Below are positions 1 to 10,869 of a stretch of 64,000 nucleotides of DNA, one piece after another. Below the pieces are notes generated by a model. That model was not told the DNA's origin. It ran no database searches and was given only the letters and a program-made list of their open reading frames with translations. Within the stretch, counting starts at the first letter, position 1. Every line of letters starts with the position of its first letter. A program made the position numbers and the translations under genes. Origin of the DNA: Cryptosporidium bovis. Lineage: Eukaryota; Apicomplexa; Conoidasida; Eucoccidiorida; Cryptosporidiidae. The stretch is taken from NCBI GenBank assembly GCA_009768925.2, contig VHIT02000014.1, positions 1-64,000 of the forward strand, given 5' to 3'.

Positions 1-249
1 CAGCCACAGCAACTCCCACAACTACCACCAGTTGACTATGATCCGAATGATGATGGACCACCACCACCACCACCACCACCGCCACCACCACCACCGCCAC
101 TACCACCAAATGATTATGAGGATGGACCAAAGGGAATTCTTGTTGTTGGAAGGCGTGATTCGTCGAAAAAGAAAGATGGTGACAGTTCAGGTGGGGGAGG
201 TGAGACTCCTAAGACTACAAGAAAGTCGGTGAGATTTGCCCAAGAATAG
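1..249 (+). CDS. C-terminal part of a proline-rich protein (cut by window edge)
   Basis: The frame is open from base 1 to TAG at 247-249 and has no start in the window, so only the last 82 residues are present. It holds a run of about 14 prolines (bases 58-99) flanked by two short acidic segments, then a Lys/Ser/Gly-rich stretch and a C-terminus KSVRFAQE. KSVRF fits the RVxF docking consensus for protein phosphatase 1 (R/K, x, V/I, x, F/W), and the polyproline run could bind profilin, SH3 or WW modules; both are inferences from short motifs. A different frame encoding a poly-His protein spans the same bases, but it starts inside this ORF and is a shadow of the CCA repeats. The full identity cannot be known from this piece. 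Confidence 0.6.
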   Translation, partial: QPQQLPQLPPVDYDPNDDGPPPPPPPPPPPPPPLPPNDYEDGPKGILVVGRRDSSKKKDGDSSGGGGETPKTTRKSVRFAQE

Positions 250-1477
250 CAGAGGGAGACGAAGATGAATCTGGCTGAAGGTGATAGGGTTGTTTTTCTG
301 AATTAATTAATGTTGGGATGTTTATAGTACTATTTTGACATGATAATTATATCTAATTTTAATTTTCATATATGTAGTAAAATTGTATTTTTTTTCATGT
401 TAACACTGAAGTATCACCAATGTAATTTAAAATGAGACTTGCTCGCGACAACCAACATGCTTCCGTCTAATTTATTCAAGGAACGTTGGGCGAAAAATGT
501 GCGTTAATTTTCCTATTTTGTTGTCTTTATTTAGTGTTTGTATATTATGAGTGCATTATCTTATCTTTCAATATTTAAACTAGTAATCTAAGAAATGAAA
601 ATATGAGGAAGTATGAAAAGAGTTGCAATAAGAGATAGAACATGTATGAGAATAAGTAATATATTCATTTAAACGGTTGTATTTATGTGTTTGTATAATA
701 TTAATAAAACTAAATGTAGTTTAGATCTATTATTTAACTGGGAGGAGTGAGATGGCAAAATTATTATAATTTAAATGATCATTCTTTTTTTTAGCGGCAT
801 AAATAATAACATTTGTGATCATGTTTATTTAAATATTTATTAATTGTAGTGATATTAACGGGTTCTAATTAACTATTTTTGTGGGTAAATTATTTTGTTC
901 ACGATAATATTTGAAAGCAGGTTATGAGTGTTTTCACACTAATGAGTGAAGATATTTAAATACAAAAAATATGTGAGCATATTGTATAAAATGTCACTCA
1001 TACATTACACCAATAATTACAATAATAAATTCACTCTTGATTTTTTTTTCATTTCATTCTTGATTATTTTAATTATTTATTATTAATAAAATTCTTAAAG
1101 CAACAGTATAAACAATAAGAATATTTACTCAAACTATAATAGTTTCTTTAGTATAATAATTTCTAATTAATTACTGTGGTAATATTTTTCCGATTTTTTT
1201 GTGAAAAAACTTGCATAAATATATAATACATATAAACAAATACGCTAGTAAAATACACTAAAACAATATACTTATTGCCATTGGTTTGACAATTTATTCG
1301 TTAAATCAAGGATAAAACTATAACATTATAGTTTTAATTTGAAGATAGTTAATAGTAATTAAGAGAAATAAAAACAATATACAAGGTTCCGACTATATTA
1401 ATAACATTTATACGATAATTAATACCATTAAAAAATACATGTGTTTGTAATGAAATAAATTGAATTTTAATTTAAAA
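250..1477. other. AT-rich intergenic stretch, 1.2 kb
   Basis: This lies between the end of the proline-rich gene and the start of the secreted repeat gene. It is very AT-rich with many homopolymer runs. I see no ORF with an ATG, no tRNA-like sequence and no GGCGCC site. It should hold the 3' UTR of the left gene and the promoter of the right one. Confidence 0.6.
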
Positions 1478-3244
1478 ATGACTAAAACAAATGACTATTT
1501 TATTCTTATTAGCTTATTTTGTATAACTATCTTAATAAATAGCAGAAGTTTGAACAATGATTTCAAGTCACTGTCTTTTGTTAGGTTGAAGGCTTCACCC
1601 CACAAATTTGGTGACCCCGATTCCAATAAAGATGGTAAAGGTGGAAAAAAGGGAAAGGCTGCTAGTATTATTGGTGCTGCACTTTCTGGAAGCAGTGGTT
1701 TTCAGCAGTTTTCTTTAAGCCGTAGTCAAGGTCATGGTCATGGTCCTGCTCATGGTCATGGTCCTGCTCCTGCTCCTGGTCCTGCTCATGGTCATGGTCA
1801 TGGTCATGGTCCTGCTCCTGCTCCTGGTCCTGCTCATGGTCATGGTCATGCTCATGGTCATGCTCATGGTCAAGGTCATGGTCATGGTCAAGGTCCTGCT
1901 CCTGGTCCTGCTCCTGGTCCTGCTCATGGTTATGGTTATGGTTATGGTCATGGTCATGGTTATGGTCATGGTCATGGTCCTGCTCCTGGTCCTGCTCCTG
2001 GTCATGGTCATGGTCATGGTCATGGTCATGGTCATGGTCATGGTCATGGTCATGGTCAAGGTCCTGGTCCTGCTCCTGGTCCTGCTCCTGGTCCTGCTCC
2101 TGGTCCTGCTCCTGGTCAAGGTCCTGCTCCTGAACCAAATCCTCAAGAAAGAGAATCACCAAAGAAAAAAGAAAAGGGTAAACATGGACTACGGCTCCAA
2201 ATACCAACTTCTGAACAATCATCAAGCAACGAATCTGATAGTGAGTCGTCAAGTTCAGATTCAAATCCATCAACACCTAAATTCGAACTTCAATTAGGTT
2301 CACCTGGTTATGCTTATAAAAGTGCCCCTGAAGTAAAATTAGACCTTGAGTCAATATTGAGTTCATCTTCTAAGGCTTTGACACCTGATACAGAAAAAAA
2401 TATCGAAAAACCTATAGATGTAAAAGGATTTTCAAGTAGTGATATAAGAAAGAGAAAACTCTCCGATTTAACCCTTGCTTTTTTTATTGATTTACTATTT
2501 GGATTACTTGATGACTACTCAGGTGGGCTTGGATTATTAATAACTCGAGAACAAATGAAAGATTTATTAAGCAAAGTAGACCAAAATCAACCAAAAACTC
2601 GCAAAAAATATAGTGTCCTTAACCTATTTTCTGAACTAAAAAACTCATTATTTACTGCTTATCATCAAAAATATAATGTTTATTGTTCAATTATTTTAGT
2701 TAAGGACCTTTCAGTCAAATACTTGAGCAGTTTTGCACTACAACTAAAAGCTAAAGAAGCGTTAGAACGTTCACTTAATCCAAGAAAACCGTACAGTCAG
2801 AGTATGAGGGAGGTTAAAGTTAAAAAATGTTATGATGATGTAGCAAGGAGAAACTCAGAAGCTAAAAGAACTTTAGTTAAAATGCTTGATTGTCTTTTAT
2901 TACTGGCTATAGGAAAAGTAATTCAACAAGGAGTTGGTGATCAATTTATTCAATGTTCTCTTGAAGATTTATTATTGCTAGCATTATTACTTGCTATTTT
3001 CAAGGCACTAAAAAGATCATTTGAATATATTATTGAAAGTTCATCAAAAACGCTATCAAACTACATTGAACTTAAAAAATTAGGGAGTAATGCTACTAAA
3101 GAAGAAAAAAAAGAGAGAAGAAGACTATACAAGGCATTAGTTGGTATTTCAGAAATAAAATTCGAATCAGAAGTTGTTGCAGATATTTTATCTGTTTTGG
3201 AAGTAAAATTGGGTGGTTGTGTTAGTTATTTGGACTTAAATTAA
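1478..3244 (+). CDS. Secreted histidine/glycine/proline/alanine repeat protein
   Basis: The long frame begins at TTG 1460; the first ATG is 1478, giving MTKTNDYF followed by a hydrophobic stretch (ILISLFCITILI), a clear signal peptide. Length is 588 residues. After a short Lys/Gly-rich linker, residues about 85-218 are tandem GH, GHGPAP and PGPA units, then a Ser/acidic linker and a C-terminal half of about 250 residues that is mainly helical, Leu- and Lys-rich with two short hydrophobic stretches (FFIDLLFGLLDD; DLLLLALLLAIFKAL). I recognise no domain. The His-rich array could bind divalent metals and the Pro-rich part should be extended; both are inferences. It resembles the fast-evolving secreted repeat proteins of Cryptosporidium, but I cannot place it in a named family. 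Its repeat is purely hexanucleotide-based, so copy number probably varies between strains. Confidence 0.8.
   Translation: MTKTNDYFILISLFCITILINSRSLNNDFKSLSFVRLKASPHKFGDPDSNKDGKGGKKGKAASIIGAALSGSSGFQQFSLSRSQGHGHGPAHGHGPAPAPGPAHGHGHGHGPAPAPGPAHGHGHAHGHAHGQGHGHGQGPAPGPAPGPAHGYGYGYGHGHGYGHGHGPAPGPAPGHGHGHGHGHGHGHGHGHGQGPGPAPGPAPGPAPGPAPGQGPAPEPNPQERESPKKKEKGKHGLRLQIPTSEQSSSNESDSESSSSDSNPSTPKFELQLGSPGYAYKSAPEVKLDLESILSSSSKALTPDTEKNIEKPIDVKGFSSSDIRKRKLSDLTLAFFIDLLFGLLDDYSGGLGLLITREQMKDLLSKVDQNQPKTRKKYSVLNLFSELKNSLFTAYHQKYNVYCSIILVKDLSVKYLSSFALQLKAKEALERSLNPRKPYSQSMREVKVKKCYDDVARRNSEAKRTLVKMLDCLLLLAIGKVIQQGVGDQFIQCSLEDLLLLALLLAIFKALKRSFEYIIESSSKTLSNYIELKKLGSNATKEEKKERRRLYKALVGISEIKFESEVVADILSVLEVKLGGCVSYLDLN
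1730..2132 (+). repeat. GGTCAT / CCTGCT hexanucleotide repeat array
   Basis: About 400 bases consist almost only of the units GGTCAT, GGTCCT, GCTCCT, GCTCAT, GGTTAT and GGTCAA. They encode GH, GP, AP, AH, GY and GQ pairs. Because of the regular composition several other frames on both strands also stay open here; these are artefacts of the repeat. The array is a likely minisatellite. Confidence 0.9.
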
Positions 3245-3931
3245 GTTACAGGTAATCGATTTCAAAAATTAATATATATAGAATAAATAAGCTCAATGTA
3301 TAATGAGTGGTTTATTTATACTATACAATAATATCAATTAGCATAATCATAAAATTAAAAACTCTGATATCATCCTAAATTTAATATTATTACATTCAAA
3401 AATAATGATAACTTAAATGCATTTATTTTAATTAAATTCAGCAACAAATTATGTAAAAAAGTGTTCTGAAACATTAAACAAGAATTAAAAAGTTTAAAAT
3501 AAACTACAATAGATAGTTATGTACGTAAAAAAAGACAAGTTAATTTATTCTTTGTTTATGTTGATTTTTTGTTGTTTTGTTTTGTTGTCTTATTCAAGTT
3601 TTTAAGTGATTCGTCGTTAAAGGTTTGCCAGTACTATTTCTTATGGTTTTTTTCACGTTTATATTAGATAATAACGAAATTGTACCAGTGAATCTCTAAA
3701 TTAATTGACTATTTCAATCAATTTAGAGTACCAAAAGGCCCTTCCATTCATTAAATTCTAACGATTTAAATAACAATCGTTTACCGAAATAGTAGTGGAA
3801 ATAGTTATAAGATGAAAAATGTCATGCATAACAGAAAATCAAATTCCTATATGAAATAAATAAATAAAATAACATATTAAAAAAATAGACTAAGAAACTA
3901 ATAGTGCAATTTGAATGGAAAAGGAAATTAA
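3245..3931. other. Convergent intergenic stretch
   Basis: This is shared 3' flank of the secreted repeat gene and the importin-like gene. It is AT-rich with no ATG-initiated ORF of note and no recognisable RNA gene. Confidence 0.6.
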
Positions 3932-6900
3932 TTATTGCTTCAAAATGTTAATAAAGCTTTGGATGTTCTGATTTCCGTCACAACGTTGACTTAACTCATT
4001 TAAATATGGTTGAAAAGTGAGCTTAATTAGTCTAATATAGTCACTATGATAAATACACTTGAGAAAATTGAATAACTGCGGAGAATTTCCATAACTGTCT
4101 CCATAACCACCCTTTTCAAATTCCTCAATTGTAATACCCTTGAAATTTAAGATATCAAAAATCTCTTTGCAACTAGGGTAAGAACAAGTGTTGACTGAAG
4201 CAATCAAAAGCCTGTGGTAATTAATTTCATATTCATCTTGAACAAAATCATTTTGATCAAGAATTGAATTTGACGAGTCAATGACTTGATTACTTTTATC
4301 TTCAGAACCATTAATCAGTGAAGAATTAGATGAAGTATTCTTTCTTTGAAGATTAAATTCATCTAAAGAGCTGCCGTTGATTGAATTATATATAAAATAA
4401 ACAGTTTTGAATGCTTCAAACATAAAATTACTATTACTTAATTTTGCTGGCTGCTCAATCTGAGTCTCGTATATAAGTTTTAACAATGAAATAAAAATAA
4501 CATATCTTGTTTGAGGAGAAAGAGTGGCTTTTTGTAAATTGGGGAATACAACCTTTTCAAAAAATAATATAGAAAGTCCACTTTGTAACGTGTCCAATGT
4601 ATTAATCAAATTATGTTCGCTAAGCTCGTTAAATGGTTTTTTTATTATTATTATAGATAAAGATCCGACAACTTGAACAATCATCACATTGTCACCTATT
4701 CTATTCCATTCTTGGGACTTCGTTAATAGTATGTTACACAATGCTGTTAGATACTGTGAGTACCAGTTAAAAGGGAGATATCTAACTATATCCCTCAGAA
4801 AGTCAAATGAAACACTTGATTGCAGTCTCCTATGACACAAACAAAACTGAAATCTCTCAAACACTTGTTTGAGATTATTTAATATTGTATTCTGAAAGGT
4901 ATATTGTCTAAAAAACGAAGTACAGAGTCTAGTTATTCCAGGAATAATTGAAATAGGTCCATGCCATATTTTGGCATCTATTAGATGCACAAATAACTTG
5001 TCATACAAATCATTTTGAGAAGGTCTTGTATCTAATCTAAGAGCCAATAGTTGGAGCGAATATGGAATGAAATCAGTTAAATTCTTTTCCAAAATACCTA
5101 TTAGTAAAGGCAGAATAAATTGATCTAAATCCTCACAATTACTTGAGTTTCTAATGCAAACACCAAGCAGTTCAAAAAGATAGTGATTAAATGACGGATT
5201 TTTTGGATTTCCAATAGCCAATTTCATACAATCTACTATTGTCGGAGTAATAATATTCACATATTCTGAGCCAAATTTGTTTAAATAAACCAGTAATTTA
5301 ACAATGCATCTCGGGATGAATTCGCTCTCTGTTAAATAGGACCTTTTCTCGTTACCAATACATGCTCTCTTCAACATTGGATGAAGATAATTATTTAGTA
5401 TCTGCAAACAAAAATTTTGGGTATTAACTGGATTTAATTTGAATACAAGATCGTTATTTACACTGCTACTATTACCAGCATTATTAGAGCTTATTTGTAA
5501 TGTTAAGTTACCACTATTATTATTATTATTATTTATACTATTAGTTGATATTTTTTGAGTTAGTATCTTCTCAAAAGCAAGTAATATCATCATCTCCTCA
5601 ATACTTGAAGTTCTATTTAATAACCAATTATACGATTGATTCAATATATCCATTGAAACTTTATCGCTAAAGTGATTTCTAAATACAATCAAATACTTTA
5701 ATGCACAACAACGCATTAGAGGGGTATTTGTATAATCTCTAATGTACCTTTCGTAGAACCCGACTAAATCTATGTCGTGCTCCAACTGAGTAACCCCACT
5801 TGTTCTAGAAAAGGACCTAACTGAAAGACAAATAAACAAAAAAACTGATGCTTCTCTGGTTATATCCGAATTGTTTATTTTGTATGTACAGTATTGATTC
5901 ATTTTTTCATTGTACTCTTCCCACTCATAAAAAGTTGAATTGTCATTGGTAATATTATTTAGTAAATTTATAACCAATGTACTCAATAATTCGTTTAGTC
6001 TCGTAAAATAAAACTTTCCTAGATTCTTAATACACTCCAAAGCAGCAGAGCGTTTTGATGCAGAATCACATACATCATTTATATCCCAGATATATTTATA
6101 TATAAAGTCTTTTGGTACTTCTTCAATTAGAGACAAGTCATTCAAATCCAAAAACGTACACGGAATTAATATCTTCTCAACTAGATGGTCCAAAACTCCT
6201 GCATCCAAAAAGGCATTCTCTGACCACTGTGTCGTTGCTAAAGATCCAATAAACCTCAGACTATCGTCTATTAAAGTAGATATAGAATTTAAAAGTTCTT
6301 GACTACTGTTTTCCAAGTTTTTCTTATCTTGGGAAACTATTTTTGTTAAAAGAATGGCAACAGTAGATAATGACTTTCTTGAATACATATCAAAAGGTTC
6401 CTGATATCTGTCAGAATATATTCTCAAATTCTCACATATCTGACCTTTTAAACTGAGAAAATTAACTAATTGTTCTTCATTTCCCAATATACACGGAATT
6501 GCATCTAATTCTAAAATAGCATGAAAAGATTCCATGAAAACACTTATTCTGTCCTCAAAAAACTCTGGAATATCACAACAATGAAGAATATAAAACAATT
6601 GACAACTTAAAAGGCATATTTTCAATACTAGCAATCTTGAATTGGAGTCTTGTGTTATAACTGGAAGTTGTCTTACTAAGCAATGTGATGAATAAATAAA
6701 CATTTTGTACATTGGTTCGCATACTGTTTTTAAAATCTCTTTTAACTCAAGTAATATTTTATTTGAAGACTCAGCATACCTATATTTGTCTAATATCAAC
6801 TTCATTATCGATAATGCGCATTCGTACTGCCTTAATTTATTCACCAAGAGTCCAATATCTTCATTTGTAAAAACTCCATTTCCAGAGCTACCCATTATAT

Positions 6901-7309
6901 CTACACCATTATCTGGAAGAAATTTAACTATATCTGATAATAAAGTATTCCAATATGATGGAAAGTCCCTGACTGATATATATAATAACATTTCCCCTAT
7001 TTGAGACTGAATAATTGCTGGGGAGTTCATGTAAATATTAACAATATTGCCCTTGATTACGTCTCTATCTGGCTTATTTATCCCTCCTTGTTCCCAATCC
7101 AAATCCCATTTCCTTTTAATCAAGTTCTTTATGTATATACATCCTACCTGTCTTATATGTATCTCCAAATCTGCCTTCGATACTATCGTCAAAAGGGTCT
7201 CTACAAAACCGGGTAAACTTTCCTTCACGTTCAAAGAATTCTCAGCTGCTTTAACTTCATTTGGATTCGTACTTGCACTTAAACTTAAAAGACTTACTAT
7301 TTCCTCCAT
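3932..7309 (-). CDS. Importin-beta family nuclear transport receptor (importin-7/8 type)
   Basis: A single exon of 1125 residues with ATG at 7309 and TAA at 3932. The N-terminus has the importin-beta N-terminal domain: NPNEVKAAENSLN, PGFVETLLTIV and IRQVGCIYIKNLIKRKW (residues about 15-68), which line up well with the start of importin-7/8 and yeast Sxm1/Nmd5. The rest is a long helical, HEAT-like solenoid with a poly-Asn insertion encoded by an ATT/TTA repeat near 5510-5530, and an acidic/Ser-rich segment near the C-terminus (about residues 1000-1030) where importin-7 also has an acidic loop. Known family members carry ribosomal proteins, histones and other cargoes with RanGTP release. Assignment to importin-7/8 rather than CSE1 or another karyopherin rests on the N-terminal match and on length, so the subtype is less sure than the family. 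Confidence 0.82.
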   Translation of the reverse strand: MEEIVSLLSLSASTNPNEVKAAENSLNVKESLPGFVETLLTIVSKADLEIHIRQVGCIYIKNLIKRKWDLDWEQGGINKPDRDVIKGNIVNIYMNSPAIIQSQIGEMLLYISVRDFPSYWNTLLSDIVKFLPDNGVDIMGSSGNGVFTNEDIGLLVNKLRQYECALSIMKLILDKYRYAESSNKILLELKEILKTVCEPMYKMFIYSSHCLVRQLPVITQDSNSRLLVLKICLLSCQLFYILHCCDIPEFFEDRISVFMESFHAILELDAIPCILGNEEQLVNFLSLKGQICENLRIYSDRYQEPFDMYSRKSLSTVAILLTKIVSQDKKNLENSSQELLNSISTLIDDSLRFIGSLATTQWSENAFLDAGVLDHLVEKILIPCTFLDLNDLSLIEEVPKDFIYKYIWDINDVCDSASKRSAALECIKNLGKFYFTRLNELLSTLVINLLNNITNDNSTFYEWEEYNEKMNQYCTYKINNSDITREASVFLFICLSVRSFSRTSGVTQLEHDIDLVGFYERYIRDYTNTPLMRCCALKYLIVFRNHFSDKVSMDILNQSYNWLLNRTSSIEEMMILLAFEKILTQKISTNSINNNNNNSGNLTLQISSNNAGNSSSVNNDLVFKLNPVNTQNFCLQILNNYLHPMLKRACIGNEKRSYLTESEFIPRCIVKLLVYLNKFGSEYVNIITPTIVDCMKLAIGNPKNPSFNHYLFELLGVCIRNSSNCEDLDQFILPLLIGILEKNLTDFIPYSLQLLALRLDTRPSQNDLYDKLFVHLIDAKIWHGPISIIPGITRLCTSFFRQYTFQNTILNNLKQVFERFQFCLCHRRLQSSVSFDFLRDIVRYLPFNWYSQYLTALCNILLTKSQEWNRIGDNVMIVQVVGSLSIIIIKKPFNELSEHNLINTLDTLQSGLSILFFEKVVFPNLQKATLSPQTRYVIFISLLKLIYETQIEQPAKLSNSNFMFEAFKTVYFIYNSINGSSLDEFNLQRKNTSSNSSLINGSEDKSNQVIDSSNSILDQNDFVQDEYEINYHRLLIASVNTCSYPSCKEIFDILNFKGITIEEFEKGGYGDSYGNSPQLFNFLKCIYHSDYIRLIKLTFQPYLNELSQRCDGNQNIQSFINILKQ

Positions 7310-7719
7310 TTTTCACAAAGTTACTATTTCAGATAACCACCGCCTTTAAACCCAAAAATAATCAAACGCTCTTCCTCGACTCAAAAAGTAGACCTTGTAT
7401 TTAAATACTATATTTCTCCAGAACCTAATTAAAAAAGGAAATAATGTATATATATATGCTTACTTTCTTATTTTACCTCTAAAATTATTCCACTCTTTCC
7501 CGTTGCTTTTAACATCTTAAACCAATGAGAAAAAAGAGGCTATATGTGGGGGTCCCGCCTAAATGCAACTTTATTTGCCAAAATAGCTAAAAGGTTAAAA
7601 AATACGACTATTATTTACCTAGTTTAAACATACAAGTCAGTTATATATCTAGTTTGTAACCTACTTTTACTGATAATGTTTCTCTTTTGATACCTAATTG
7701 TTTCCTATCAGTTTCTTTC
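7310..7719. promoter_or_regulatory. Upstream region of the importin-like gene
   Basis: This short gap between two minus-strand genes contains TCCCGCC at 7553-7559, about 245 bases upstream of the importin-like ATG, and a run of TATATA at 7449-7457. The CCCGCC element resembles an E2F half-site. No gene is seen. Confidence 0.35.
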
Positions 7720-9468
7720 TCAGAATGTATACAAACTATATTCGCGATTAATTAAACGATTTTCAGTGTCAACAACTTCTTTGTAAATAGGAAGAAGTTC
7801 CAAAGAGTGAGTGCTACTATTTTCCTCGTATTCAATGTTAAAACGACTCCTGCTTAAATGTCTGTTCATGAGTAACCCGGTGAAAAATAGACCAAAAACC
7901 ACAATTGAAGTGATTATTAAAAACTTGTGTGAAATATTAACGGTTCCAGTGTGATTATTAAGGTATATATCAAAAAATGGAGCAGTTAAAATTGATATTT
8001 GAATTAAAGACAAAACTGAAGACCTCATTTTTGATAAAACTGAGTCAATTGTAAGAAACAATATAGTTATTGATGGAACCACACAACACAAATGAAAAAT
8101 TCCATGGCAAAGCAAGAATGCAGAGGCGAAATCTGAAAATGTTTTTATTGGAATTTCACGAATCATGTATGTGCAAATAGTCAATCCAGAAGATACAGTT
8201 GATATTAACACAAAACAACATACTTGAATTATGGCTGGTGACAATAGCAAAGAAAAAGTTGACAGCCCTAAAGAAATTACCAACATTATTATTGACTCAA
8301 ATAATAAAAGATAAAGCCCCCACCATTCAATATTATTCAAGTTTTCTCCAAGAGAAATCCATTGATTAAAATTATTTCCCGTTTGAATAAAGTGCAATAC
8401 CCACCAAGGTATCAATATAAATACAAATAATCTATCTTTTTTGTCAAATATAAAACTAACTAAACGACTAACACAAATATTTATTTCTGAATTATCCACA
8501 TCACTAATATACATAACTTCTTTAAAACAATTTAACTTATTATTTATTATATAATTTCCGTAAAATGCTAATGCTATTAATATAATAATATTGATTGAGA
8601 ATATGTATGAATATGACTTGTTTATAGCATTATTTTTGTTACTAAGGTCTTCATTTCCCAAAAAGAGTATCATTAGCGAAAGGAAAATCGCTCTAACTAT
8701 GAAAATACCCAAAAATCTACAATTGTTATAAGAACATATCTTCATCCAACACAAGTTATATTTATCAACGTAATCCTCCGTATCTTTCATCTCTAACTCA
8801 TATATAAAAATATTTGTTGTGTAATAAACATTTATTGAACTTGATCTTAACATTCCTAAAAGTATAAGAAGTATCAGTGTAAATACGGCAGCGTTAAATC
8901 CTTCATTCTTATTTGACTTTAAGTATTTACTTGAGAAATATTTGTCCTTCATATTTTTTCCGTCTAAAAATCTAACACTCATATTTCCTTCTTCCTCTTC
9001 ATTAAAATATTCTTCAGTATTGACTTTACCTAGAACACTCAAATTATCATCGTATATCAATATATTATCGTAATTCACAACTGCTTTTAAATCCTTTATT
9101 CCAACATTATTCCCTTTTAAATATACTAAATCAAATTTTAACATATCGGAGCCAACTAACAAATTTCCCAGAACCAACAAAAGTGAAAATAATCCTGAGG
9201 TTAGAATTACTATAAATGAGTATTTAATTGAAACCCTTCTACTTTTAGTATCTGAAATTAAACCTAAAATTAATGAAACCAATACCTCAACCAAAGACAA
9301 AAGTATTTGAAATGGGATTCTTAATGGCATACCTATTGTTATTAATGACCACAACATTGTTATACAGTAATTTATAAAGGAAGATATTCCCATAATAAAC
9401 ATTATTTGTAGATCAAATTTGTCGTTTTTTGGTTCTTCATTCCCCACTTTGTTTATTAAACACTCCAT
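7720..9468 (-). CDS. Twelve-helix membrane transporter, MFS-like
   Basis: 582 residues, ATG 9468 to TGA 7720. I count about twelve hydrophobic segments, with a large soluble loop after the third (about residues 115-190) that contains acidic and Lys-rich stretches, and another hydrophilic loop in the middle. The loop between helices 2 and 3 reads GLISDTKSRRVSIKYS, which fits the major facilitator motif A pattern (G-x3-D-x2-[GS]-R-[RK]). The C-terminus is hydrophilic with a Tyr-rich end. Substrate cannot be told. Apicomplexan genomes contain divergent MFS and folate/biopterin-type carriers with similar layouts, so another polytopic transporter family remains possible. It is transcribed away from casein kinase 1 with a 1.4 kb shared upstream region. 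Confidence 0.65.
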   Translation of the reverse strand: MECLINKVGNEEPKNDKFDLQIMFIMGISSFINYCITMLWSLITIGMPLRIPFQILLSLVEVLVSLILGLISDTKSRRVSIKYSFIVILTSGLFSLLLVLGNLLVGSDMLKFDLVYLKGNNVGIKDLKAVVNYDNILIYDDNLSVLGKVNTEEYFNEEEEGNMSVRFLDGKNMKDKYFSSKYLKSNKNEGFNAAVFTLILLILLGMLRSSSINVYYTTNIFIYELEMKDTEDYVDKYNLCWMKICSYNNCRFLGIFIVRAIFLSLMILFLGNEDLSNKNNAINKSYSYIFSINIIILIALAFYGNYIINNKLNCFKEVMYISDVDNSEINICVSRLVSFIFDKKDRLFVFILIPWWVLHFIQTGNNFNQWISLGENLNNIEWWGLYLLLFESIIMLVISLGLSTFSLLLSPAIIQVCCFVLISTVSSGLTICTYMIREIPIKTFSDFASAFLLCHGIFHLCCVVPSITILFLTIDSVLSKMRSSVLSLIQISILTAPFFDIYLNNHTGTVNISHKFLIITSIVVFGLFFTGLLMNRHLSRSRFNIEYEENSSTHSLELLPIYKEVVDTENRLINREYSLYTF

Positions 9469-10869
9469 TTTTTTTCATTCATTATTGTATATTCGTAGTT
9501 ACTAGCTTTACTATTCACACTTAAAGTTTTATATCTAATTTTTGAGTACATCCACCTTTTATCTAGTTTCCACCTTAGAATATCAGTTTAAATTTTATTT
9601 TGCTGAAATACACCGTATTCCATAAATCCACACAATCCTCTATTTAAAATATTAAAATTTAAAATGGTATGTTTTGTCTGTTATTTTCCTTTATGCATTA
9701 ACTTAAGCCCATACATGAAATAATTCATACTCTATTCTTTCATTGGTTCTATAAACATCTCACAATTCATTTATGAACCCTAAAACCAGTCAAAAAATAC
9801 ATTTTTACTCTTTTGCGAGATATAAAAATTCTTTACAATGCCGCCATGTGTTACATTACGCGGCCTAGTTATGATTAAACATTAAAATTATTTTTCAGTT
9901 AAAACTAGCCGCCTCGTCAAAAACGTCTTTCAATATAGATTATACACTTTTACCCTATCACTCTATGACTTTTTATAAATTTGTTAACTTTTTATACATG
10001 ATCCTTTAATAGCCTGTGTGTATTCCAACAAAATAACATTTGCGCAATTTCTATTTAAACTGACAGAATAACGAACACCTGATGATAAATGGCACAAACC
10101 CGCATGATTGGCTATTTTACGGTGTGTAATTATGTAAATGTTAAATTTCACCTCTATGATTCACCAGAAATAACTTTTCATCAAAAAACTATCTTTACAT
10201 GTCCTAACATTTAATTCCTACCTTATTTCGCCTCTTTTTATTACTCTCGAAATATTTATTTCTAGTACATATGGCTCTTTGGGAGCAATATTTTTATTAT
10301 TCAAAAATCAAAAATGTGTTGCCGCCTGTTTTCCCGCCCAGAGGGTTTAGCTTTTCTTAGTTTAGGAATATTAAAGACCCCATTTAATTGAAAAAAAATT
10401 TAATAGTGTAATTTCCCAGGAAGAAATAGCCGAAAAACAAAAAATAAATAGTATTATTAAAATATCTGTAATAATTAAAGTTATAAGAGGGTTGTTGATG
10501 TGCTTTTAAGAGAAATTTAGAGTTTGTCTGTCTGTCCGACGCGTAAAGTTAAGAACTGTAGAGATAACAACCTTGTTTTTGGGTTTGATAATAAAGAAAT
10601 AAGAATTCAAGTGGAGATAATTGATAAAAATTTCGGACGAGAGACTGTGAGCGTTATTTGTGAAGGTACTCCAAGTGTGAATGGTTGTCTGGGGTATTTT
10701 GGAAACATTTGAAAAAATATAGTGGGTCGACAGAAGTATGACATGAATTTATATTTTCCCCTGAGCAAGTCTAGTGGTTTATATATAAAATCAATAATTA
10801 AAAATTTCAATAGGGTTTGAATTTATAAATAGGTATATAGTGGTGAGTGGAAAGTATTAAAGGCTTCCA
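9469..10869. promoter_or_regulatory. Divergent promoter region between MFS-like gene and CK1
   Basis: This 1.4 kb region feeds two divergent genes. It contains several GC-rich islands in an AT background: CCGCC at 9841, GCCGCC at 9908-9913, GCCGCC at 10321-10326 and TTCCCGCCC at 10331-10339. These look like E2F-type or other GC-box elements. Open frames here lack an ATG (for example one starting with TTG at 10524) and I treat them as non-coding. Confidence 0.4.

Noticed and set aside
32-232. Poly-histidine reading frame
   Set aside because: It lies out of frame within the proline-rich coding end; the CCA repeat reads as Pro in the frame that stays open to the window edge and ends in a plausible C-terminus.
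1668-2297. Long alternative frames on both strands over the repeat
   Set aside because: They arise from the GGTCAT/CCTGCT array having no stop in several frames; only the frame with signal peptide and non-repetitive flanks is credible.
10524-10712. Possible small gene or first exon upstream of CK1
   Set aside because: It starts with TTG, has no ATG, and CK1 is complete with its own ATG at 10870.
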